Assembly: GCA_003139855.1 (NCBI GenBank)
Contig: PLGY01000049.1
Span: 1 to 36,843 of the forward strand
DNA from: Candidatus Methanoflorens stordalenmirensis
Lineage (GTDB): Archaea > Halobacteriota > Bog-38 > Methanoflorentales > Methanoflorentaceae
DNA length: 36,843 nt
Direction of reading: 5' to 3'
A model generated the notes under the pieces. It saw nothing but the letters and a program-made list of their open reading frames with translations, searched no databases and was not told the DNA's origin. Shown here piece by piece: positions 31,607 to 36,843 of the stretch. The translations under genes were made by a program, and so were the position numbers. Position 1 is the first letter of the stretch. Every line of letters begins with the position of its first letter.

Positions 31607-31945
31607 ATGATTCCGGGCATGCGGGGAATGAGTCCCAAAAAATTACAGCAGATGATGAAACAAATGGGGATCGACGTCGAAGAGTTGGAAAACGTCGAGA
31701 GGGTGATCATCCAGCTTTCTGACAAAGAACTCATTTTCGAAGACGCAACGGTGACCGTGATGAAGGCGCAAGGAACTAAGAACTATCAGATATCCGGGGA
31801 GCCCACAGAGCGTGCGAAAGTGAACGATGAAGACGTCAAAATAGTTACAGAACAGGCGGGAGTCAGCGAGGATGCTGCGCGAGAGGCCCTCATGACTTCC
31901 GGCGGAGATCTTGCTGACGCTATCCTCAAATTGAAGGGGCAGTAG
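31607..31945 (+). CDS. nac: Nascent polypeptide-associated complex protein (archaeal NAC)
   Basis: 112 aa. It binds ribosomes and nascent chains as a homodimer. An N-terminal Met/Gly-rich segment (MIPGMRGMSPKKLQQMMKQMGI) precedes the NAC beta-barrel (RVIIQLSDKELIFEDATVTVMKAQGTKNYQISGEP) and a C-terminal UBA domain (VKIVTEQAGVSEDAAREALMTSGGDLADAILKL). ATG 31607, with GGGTGA just upstream, gives the standard start; a GTG at 31595 would add four residues. It is ten bases from trmI. Confidence 0.95.
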   Translation: MIPGMRGMSPKKLQQMMKQMGIDVEELENVERVIIQLSDKELIFEDATVTVMKAQGTKNYQISGEPTERAKVNDEDVKIVTEQAGVSEDAAREALMTSGGDLADAILKLKGQ

Positions 31946-31954
31946 CAGCAAAAT

Positions 31955-32680
31955 ATGGTTGAGCACGCGCTTTTGGTCTCTGTCGCGAACGCCGAAAGGC
32001 AATTCTTAGTTAGATCCGAAGGAGAGCTTCATACGGACGCGGGCGTCATCAACCTCGAGATTCTGCGAGCTCTGGAATACGGAAGCACTATTACCACGCA
32101 CCTGGGCAGGGAGTTCAAGGTGCTCAAACCCCGCGCTCCTGACTATTTTCGTCACTTGAAGCGAACGGGCGCGCCCATGATGCCGAAGGACATCGGCACC
32201 ATAGTCGCTCATACTGGTCTTAACAATAACGATATTGTCCTCGACGCAGGCGCAGGGTCGGGAATCATGGCGATCTTTTTGGGAAGCGTCGCTGAACACG
32301 TAACCTCGTACGAGATCAACAGTGATTTTGCTAGACGCGCAGCGCAGAATGTGCGCTACGTAGGCCTGACGAACATTGATATCGTTGAAGGCGACGTGCT
32401 CGAAATGACCTCAGAGACGGAATTCGACCTTGTCACCCTCGATTTGTACGAAATCGTCGAAGCAATCGGAGTGGTAAAAAAATATTTAGCGCCCGGCGGG
32501 TTCATTGCAACCTTCTCTCCGTTCTATGAGCAGGCTTTTGAAGCACGCAGGGCGCTTGCGCGCTTTACACAAATCAAGACGTTTGAGGTAATTGAGCGGG
32601 AAATACAGTTTGGAAAGAGAGGTACTCGCCCTGCGACACGAGTTGGGCACACTGGGTTCGTTACGATAGCCCGCATGTAA
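31955..32680 (+). CDS. trmI: tRNA (adenine-57/58-N1)-methyltransferase TrmI
   Basis: 241 aa. An N-terminal beta domain (LLVSVANAERQFLVRSEGELHTDAGVI) precedes a class I methyltransferase core with APMMPKDIGTIVAHTGL (the family's 'P-K-D-[AIL]' signature), motif I VLDAGAGSGIMAIFLG, YEINSDFARRA, and the catalytic-region LDLYEI. Archaeal TrmI methylates A57 and A58 in the T-loop, next to the positions modified by Pus10. It is cotranscribed with NAC. Full length. Confidence 0.95.
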   Translation: MVEHALLVSVANAERQFLVRSEGELHTDAGVINLEILRALEYGSTITTHLGREFKVLKPRAPDYFRHLKRTGAPMMPKDIGTIVAHTGLNNNDIVLDAGAGSGIMAIFLGSVAEHVTSYEINSDFARRAAQNVRYVGLTNIDIVEGDVLEMTSETEFDLVTLDLYEIVEAIGVVKKYLAPGGFIATFSPFYEQAFEARRALARFTQIKTFEVIEREIQFGKRGTRPATRVGHTGFVTIARM

Positions 32681-32732
32681 CCGCTGCGAGCTACCTCTAA
32701 CGGCTGTTTTTGCGTAGGAAGTGAGCACCAAC

Positions 32733-32740
32733 TTATAAAT
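32733..32740 (+). promoter_or_regulatory. TATA box of the small Cys-rich gene
   Basis: TTATAAAT is a near-consensus archaeal TATA box. Expected transcription start about 32761, which rules out ATG 32750 and leaves ATG 32774. Confidence 0.55.
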
Positions 32741-32773
32741 AGCAATAATATGAACGATTTTTTGGTGGGGTGC

Positions 32774-32950
32774 ATGGGCTTAGGAACCGGCACAACGGAA
32801 CCCGACATAGACTGTCTGGCGTTTATGGGATACGAGCAATACGGGGCAACCAAATACGTGCACTGCGGCGCTTTTGGAATAGTCCCGCTAGATTCGTGCA
32901 AGCGCTGCATAGAATTCAGAAACGTAAGAGCCCCTGATCACTACCGTTAG
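32774..32950 (+). CDS. Small Cys-rich protein (58 aa), probable zinc binder
   Basis: 58 aa beginning MGLGTGTTEPDIDCLAF. Cysteines and histidines suggest one metal site: an early Cys (DIDC), VHCG, and a late CKRC pair. No family recognised. Support for it being real: a strong TATA box about 37 bases upstream, the ribosome-binding site GGTGGGG four to ten bases before ATG 32774, and a protein-like composition. Its TAG and the TAA of the convergent glycosyltransferase gene share bases (32947-32950), so the two transcripts overlap tail to tail. The earlier ATG at 32750 lies before the expected transcription start. Confidence 0.6.
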   Translation: MGLGTGTTEPDIDCLAFMGYEQYGATKYVHCGAFGIVPLDSCKRCIEFRNVRAPDHYR

Positions 32951-34146
32951 CTACTCATCCGCGAAAGTGCCTTTGCGTATACTTTCTCAGTCCTCAGAGC
33001 GACGTTATCCCACGTCAGGGCCTCTCTAACGGCTGCATAAGCCTCTGTTGCAAGATCGTCTCGTAGGTCTTGATCAGCTAGGAGTCGATTCACACCTTGT
33101 GACAGCGCAAGCACATCTCGTGGGGGCACGAGCACGCCACAGCGGTCGTTCAATATCTCAGGAATTCCCCCTACGTTCGTTGCGACGACAGGACGCTCGC
33201 AGGCCATTGCTTCAATTAAGAAGAGGCTGGACGCTTCCATCAAGCTTGGGATCACGACGATATCTGATGCTGAAATGTACTGAGGCAACTCTGTGTGCGG
33301 CACTGCTCCGATGAACGATACGGTCTCTTGAAGGCCATTCTGCTCAACAAGTCTTTCGAGGTGATGCCTGTGTGGCCCATCTCCGGCTATCACAAGCTGG
33401 GCATCGTGTTGCGCGATGATGTCCGGCATGGCCAAAATGAGATAGTCCACGCCGTTCTTTTCGACAAGTCTTCGCGCGGTAAATAGAACGGTTTGGTCAG
33501 AGAGGGATTCTGCGGGACCAACATCGGGGTGAAACTCGCGCGGGTCGAAGCCGTTGTGTATTGTCACAACCTTGTCGGCGGGTGCGCCCCATTCAATGAC
33601 TCTGTGGGCGAAATAAGCGCCCGTGTGAATCTGCATTTTGGACATTCGCGCAAGCGCGGGGGCGAGCGTGCGTTCTGTAAATCTATAGAGTGACGCCACT
33701 AGAGGTGGCTCTATGTAGCGCCAGATGTCATAGTAGGATCCGTGAAGTGTGTTGACCGCGACTCCTCCATATTTTCGAGCCAAGACGTTTGCTGCCACGC
33801 CTGACGTGTAGAAATGGCCGTGGTAGATATCAAACCCGGAGAGATCTGCTGCAAGGCTTGCAAACGGAAATGCGACCTGTCGGGCAAATCTGAGATTCGC
33901 AGGATCCCACGTGCGTTTCATAGAGCCTGCAAGGTCAATGTTTTTGACTGATACGTCTTCAATGCGAAACTCAGAGGCTCTGCTGCTTGCCCCGCTTACT
34001 ATCGTCACTTCGTGTCCGAGTTTTGTGAGCGATTTCGACAGCTCAAGCAGCGCAACTTCAATGCCCCCTAGCAATACCCCTTCCGGCTGCGGACCGAGCT
34101 CATAAATGTGTGCGATCTTCAACGAGTTCAAACGCGCACCTTCCAT
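32947..34146 (-). CDS. Glycosyltransferase family 4 (GT-B)
   Basis: A 399-aa cytosolic GT-B glycosyltransferase using a nucleotide sugar. N-terminal acceptor domain: GPQPEGVLLGGIEVALLELSKSL, FDIYHGHFYTSGV. Donor-binding domain: VLFTARRLVEKNGVDYLI, LVIAGDGPHRHHLERL, and the E-x7-E type signature in IPSLMEASSLFLIEAMACERPVVATNVGG. Sugar and acceptor are not predictable. It overlaps the end of the ArnD-like gene by 19 bases, so the two are translated from one message and probably act on the same lipid-linked or surface glycan. Confidence 0.94.
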   Translation of the reverse strand: MEGARLNSLKIAHIYELGPQPEGVLLGGIEVALLELSKSLTKLGHEVTIVSGASSRASEFRIEDVSVKNIDLAGSMKRTWDPANLRFARQVAFPFASLAADLSGFDIYHGHFYTSGVAANVLARKYGGVAVNTLHGSYYDIWRYIEPPLVASLYRFTERTLAPALARMSKMQIHTGAYFAHRVIEWGAPADKVVTIHNGFDPREFHPDVGPAESLSDQTVLFTARRLVEKNGVDYLILAMPDIIAQHDAQLVIAGDGPHRHHLERLVEQNGLQETVSFIGAVPHTELPQYISASDIVVIPSLMEASSLFLIEAMACERPVVATNVGGIPEILNDRCGVLVPPRDVLALSQGVNRLLADQDLRDDLATEAYAAVREALTWDNVALRTEKVYAKALSRMSS

Positions 34147-34970
34147 TGTCGTGCAATTTGAGCCAGTGTTAAGAATGTGAAGCGCGCGTCGTCATTCAAG
34201 TCTTGCAAGACGGAGGAGAAAAGCTTCACATAGCAGCCTACTTCTGAGGAGGGGTGCCCGTATAATACGAATGGCAGCCTCTTGCTGTGCCAACGATCTG
34301 CGCTCTCGTGTACTCTTACTTTGATCTCGTCTTCTGGGACGCCGTTCGCGCTCAGTTCGCCGATCGAATCCATCGAAACCGGCACTTGCAGAACGTGCCG
34401 TGTCTCTGCGCCAGTCTTAGGGTAAAACGGAGACGTCGGCTCCGAGCATTTGAAATCACTTGAATAACTGAAGCCAAACGAATCAATGGCGCGGAGCAAA
34501 GCGCTGGTGGCGGTAAACCCCGGCGACGCAAAGCCCACTATGTTGCTTGCAGATACTGCCGTGAGCGCATTGAGCCCTCTGCTGATGAGTGCTTTTATAC
34601 TTGTCTCATCCAGGTTTGGCACTTCATTCATCCATGCATAGTGATCATATCCGTGCAATCCTAGTTCGTGTCCCTCTTCGGTAATCCCCCGTAGGGCCGC
34701 CGGACACGCTGCCTCGACGCGCACGTTCCGCAAGATCCCGTTTAGACTTTGGAATCCGTATCGCAGTGGTTTCGATTTGATGAATTTCAGGTAACGTCGC
34801 GGGTTTGCGACGTGCTTGAAGAGATTAAACGCTAGGCGGTCGGGACCGGTGGTCACGAAGAACGTCCCTTTGATGTCAAAAAGCCGAAATAGGTCCAGCA
34901 GTTCCGGCACCAGCGCAATATCTCGTGCGCTATCAACGTCCATTCTTATCGCAACGGGGGTTTCAAACAT
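34128..34970 (-). CDS. Polysaccharide deacetylase-family protein, ArnD-like
   Basis: 280 aa, NodB-type carbohydrate esterase 4 fold. The metal and catalytic residues are visible: IRMDVDSARD (Asp11, Asp13), the HELGLHGYDHYAW His pair, and the later FASPGF and VLYGHPS motifs. The pattern ATFFV-like GTFFVTTGPDRLAFNLFKH plus 'R-Y-G-F/W' resembles bacterial ArnD, which deformylates undecaprenyl-phosphate 4-formamido-arabinose. An archaeal counterpart would act on a dolichyl-linked amino sugar. ATG 34970 is about 26 bases from a TATA-like GTATAGATATAC, fitting a leaderless start; a GTG at 34982 is less likely. It is divergent from the archaeosortase gene. Confidence 0.87.
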   Translation of the reverse strand: MFETPVAIRMDVDSARDIALVPELLDLFRLFDIKGTFFVTTGPDRLAFNLFKHVANPRRYLKFIKSKPLRYGFQSLNGILRNVRVEAACPAALRGITEEGHELGLHGYDHYAWMNEVPNLDETSIKALISRGLNALTAVSASNIVGFASPGFTATSALLRAIDSFGFSYSSDFKCSEPTSPFYPKTGAETRHVLQVPVSMDSIGELSANGVPEDEIKVRVHESADRWHSKRLPFVLYGHPSSEVGCYVKLFSSVLQDLNDDARFTFLTLAQIARQWKVRV

Positions 34971-34989
34971 GGTAGTTTGCACAAAAAAG

Positions 34990-35000
34990 TATATCTATAC
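34990..35000 (-). promoter_or_regulatory. TATA box of the ArnD-like gene
   Basis: GTATAGATATA on the minus strand, about 25 bases before ATG 34970. Confidence 0.5.
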
Positions 35001-35027
35001 ACGTTTTCAAAAATCGTAACTAGTATT

Positions 35028-35059
35028 AAGGCTGTCGTTAGCCAAGGCGGTCGTTAGCC
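35028..35059. repeat. Tandem 16-bp repeat in divergent promoter
   Basis: Two abutting 16-mers, AAGGCTGTCGTTAGCC and AAGGCGGTCGTTAGCC, differ at one base. They lie between the ArnD-like and archaeosortase promoters (27 bases from either TATA). The geometry of a head-to-tail dimer site is compatible with a regulator binding on one helix face about every 1.5 turns. Confidence 0.7.
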
Positions 35060-35120
35060 GCAAGCAGTTCCGTTGAAGTCGCGCATTTTTTTAAACCGAT
35101 TTGATAGAGGCACAAAACCA

Positions 35121-36056
35121 GTGGATCGTTCGCAGCTCAGACAGAATCAAAGCGCCAGGCTGAAGGTGGGCCTGCTCTTCGCGTGCCTCGCTCTCACTTT
35201 TCTGGTCTTCTGGAGCGCCTTTGCCAACATCGCTCCCCTTCTTAATTACGCTGCACTAAAGCAAAACGGGTTCTACATATGGGCAGTTCTAGGTCTGTGC
35301 GTCGTGTGGGGTTACATGAAACGAAAGGAGATTCTCGACGCTGCCCGCACGGGGACCGATAGTCGATGGGTGCTCGCTGGCACAATACTTGCTGGCGCCT
35401 CTCTTGGACTCTTATACTACTCTGCTACTTTTGTTGAAGCGCTTCCGTTAACCCTATTTGCCATAGCTTTTGTCGTCGTCGCTCAATTTACGCTTTTTTT
35501 TGGAAAGGCGTCAAAAATACCGCTCATGCTGCTAGGAGTGTTCGGTATTGCCGTCGTTTTTCCGGCGCTGCTCGAAAGCGCAGTAGCGGCTCCTTTCCCG
35601 AGGGCAACAGCAGTTCTCTGCGTGTCAACATTGCAACTGGCCAGGGTGCCTGTTACCCTAAATGGGGTCACCGTGACGCTCAACAGCCTGATGGGCTATA
35701 ACATTACTGTGAACGTCGATACGAGGTGCGCTGGAAGCGATTCGTTAGCGATATTTCTGGCGATTTTTGCTCTCATGCTCATAGATCGAAGGCCAGGTAA
35801 CAAGGCCGTGCTTGGACTGTTTATTTTTGGGGTTGTTGGCGCGTATCTGCAGAACTTTGTAAGGCTGCTGGCGTTGTTCACAGCGGGATACTACTATGGC
35901 GCTAACGCCCTGTGGGCAGTTCATGACTACGCAAGCTACATACTTTTTCCAGTGTGGTTTCTAGGCTTTGCGGTCGTCTACCTGAAGTATGCTCGGAAGC
36001 CAGGTAATCCGGCGATCGGGCGTATGAAAAGCACTGAGAGCACACCGGAGCTCTAG
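35121..36056 (+). CDS. Exosortase/archaeosortase family transpeptidase
   Basis: A 311-aa membrane protein with about eight helices. The catalytic triad of the family is present: Cys203 in VDTRCAGSDSL, Arg248 in LQNFVRLLALF and His268 in AVHDYASYILFP, all near the membrane face. Archaeosortases cleave PGF-CTERM-type tails and pass the protein to a lipid anchor. The protein at 17194-18165 has such a tail. I place the start at GTG 35121, about 27-30 bases after TATA-like TTTTTTTAAAC (35086-35094). The longer TTG frame from 35073 would begin before the transcript does. Location beside envelope glycan genes is typical. The class (ArtA versus another archaeosortase) is not certain. Confidence 0.9.
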   Translation: MDRSQLRQNQSARLKVGLLFACLALTFLVFWSAFANIAPLLNYAALKQNGFYIWAVLGLCVVWGYMKRKEILDAARTGTDSRWVLAGTILAGASLGLLYYSATFVEALPLTLFAIAFVVVAQFTLFFGKASKIPLMLLGVFGIAVVFPALLESAVAAPFPRATAVLCVSTLQLARVPVTLNGVTVTLNSLMGYNITVNVDTRCAGSDSLAIFLAIFALMLIDRRPGNKAVLGLFIFGVVGAYLQNFVRLLALFTAGYYYGANALWAVHDYASYILFPVWFLGFAVVYLKYARKPGNPAIGRMKSTESTPEL

Positions 36057-36255
36057 CGTGCTTGAGTCGATCCCTAGGTGAGGTGTAGAGTGTTCGCCCT
36101 TCGTCATCGTTCTCCTTTCCGTCAAGCCGCTAAAATTAGTGCCATTTGACGCTTTACTCGCCGCAGCGCGGTCGGAATGCGAAGGCACAAATAACAAAGA
36201 TTAAGTAGCATTGCAAAAAACTAAATAACTCACCAACAAGCAGTAATTCGTCTTT

Positions 36256-36280
36256 AGCTGCACATCGACGCAGCTTTTTT
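36256..36280 (+). terminator. Hairpin plus T-run (terminator or 5'-leader element)
   Basis: AGCTGC-acatcgac-GCAGCT is a perfect 6-bp stem with an 8-base loop, followed directly by five Ts. It can terminate the archaeosortase transcript or act in the leader of the next gene, whose ATG is 24 bases downstream. Confidence 0.5.
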
Positions 36281-36303
36281 CAGACCTGTGAGACTTCCCA
36301 AAG

Positions 36304-36843
36304 ATGTCGACAGTCCAACATAGAACGCGCTCTCGCATACACGGCGGGACTCCGCGTTTCAAGAAGTACGCATTTCTTTTGCTTTTAGGTGCGGTTGTGG
36401 TCAGTCTGACCGCTGCGACGGCAAACCTCGCGGGAGCAGCGAACGCGACGCAGCCCGTAGTAGGCGCAACGACGCACCCGATACAGTATTGGATTGGCTG
36501 CGCGCCGTCAATGGTAACTACCGCCAATTTGAACTATTTTAAAGGACAAGGATTCACCGCTGTCGTTGTGGTCGTCCCCGACAGTCAAACGTATCAGGCG
36601 CAGCTCACCACGATCAAATCGCTCAATATGCTGCCGATTATTGATATCGAAATGCCCATCTGGGACGGCGGACAGCTTCAGAGCACTCCGATAAGCAGTT
36701 TTGCCGGCTATTTCCAGTCACTCAAAAACGCCGGCTGGCAGTACGTCGCCTCTGAAGGCGGCAGGACCGGCGACCTCGCTTACCTGCAGAATTACTTCAA
36801 GGGCTATGTGAACTTCAACTGTGACCAGTGCGGCCTGTGGCAA
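36304..36843 (+). CDS. Secreted protein of unknown function (5' part, cut by window end)
   Basis: An open frame of 180 codons running off the window. A long basic N-region (RTRSRIHGGTPRFKKY) precedes a signal-peptide core (AFLLLLGAVVVSLTAATA, cleavage near AGA-AN). The mature part reads like a (beta/alpha) barrel of glycoside-hydrolase type: GQGFTAVVVVVPD, LNMLPIIDIEMPIWDGG, GWQYVASEGGRTGDLAYL, with strands ending in acidic residues (D-I-E and S-E). I cannot assign a family. Cysteines in NCDQCG could form a disulfide. Its position after the archaeosortase makes a C-terminal sorting tail possible, but the end is not in the window. Confidence 0.75.
   Translation, partial: MSTVQHRTRSRIHGGTPRFKKYAFLLLLGAVVVSLTAATANLAGAANATQPVVGATTHPIQYWIGCAPSMVTTANLNYFKGQGFTAVVVVVPDSQTYQAQLTTIKSLNMLPIIDIEMPIWDGGQLQSTPISSFAGYFQSLKNAGWQYVASEGGRTGDLAYLQNYFKGYVNFNCDQCGLWQ

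Noticed and set aside
36201-36527. 108-codon minus-strand frame at the right end
   Set aside because: Antisense to a frame with a convincing signal peptide; product Cys/Val-rich without features.

Overview
The window is chromosomal DNA from a euryarchaeote. It carries an archaeal histone, aIF5B, the beta subunit of aIF2, archaeal or eukaryote-type ribosomal proteins (S6e, L21e, L10e), RNA polymerase subunits Rpo4 and Rpo11, the exosome subunit Csl4, Nop5 with fibrillarin, Sec61-beta, Pus10, TrmI and an archaeal NAC. Many genes have TATA-like boxes 22-28 bases ahead of a start codon, and GTG and TTG starts are common. An aIF2-beta with a fused TRAM domain, a PGF-CTERM surface protein and an archaeosortase point to the Archaeoglobi/Methanomicrobia/Syntropharchaeia/Halobacteria side of the Euryarchaeota. 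No methanogenesis or respiratory genes are present to narrow this further. TAG ends about a third of the genes, so pyrrolysine decoding of TAG is unlikely.

Layout. 1-3161: histone with two divergent tiny ORFs, tRNA-Gly(CCC), aIF5B and S6e. 3360-5315: an EhaR-like HAD hydrolase and EngB. 5379-9283: a minus-strand envelope cluster of a DUF1616-like membrane protein, a large GT-C-like membrane protein, and a second GT-C-like protein that appears split into a membrane gene and a separate ectodomain gene. 9284-10465: a non-coding or decayed tract followed by secG, which at 56 codons is easily missed. 10503-18165: amidohydrolase, four-CBS protein, a single-pass surface protein, the DRTGG/ADP-forming acyl-CoA synthetase pair, and a PGF-CTERM surface protein containing a CXXCH motif.

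18251-29429: the information-processing core. A plus-strand run (METTL5-like methyltransferase, Csl4, Rpo11, GNAT) faces a long, tightly packed minus-strand operon (aIF2-beta-TRAM, a truncated trmY remnant, pus10, L21e, Rpo4, DUF655, KsgA, HemK2-like). Next come L10e, fibrillarin/Nop5, and pyrD with an unassigned methyltransferase. 29434-32950: NAD(P)HX repair enzyme, PUA protein, NAC, TrmI and a small Cys-rich protein. 32947-36843: a second envelope locus with a GT4 glycosyltransferase, an ArnD-like deacetylase/deformylase, an archaeosortase, and the start of a secreted protein cut by the window edge.

Two themes connect the genes. One is RNA and translation maturation: tRNA modification, rRNA methylation, a C/D RNP and release-factor methylation. 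The other is cell-surface construction: GT-C and GT4 transferases, an ArnD-like enzyme, the archaeosortase and its likely PGF-CTERM substrate. The items most worth a second look are the archaeosortase/PGF-CTERM/CXXCH combination, the split GT-C protein, the half-length trmY beside pus10, the decayed coding tract after secG, and the divergent small-ORF pair sharing the histone promoter.
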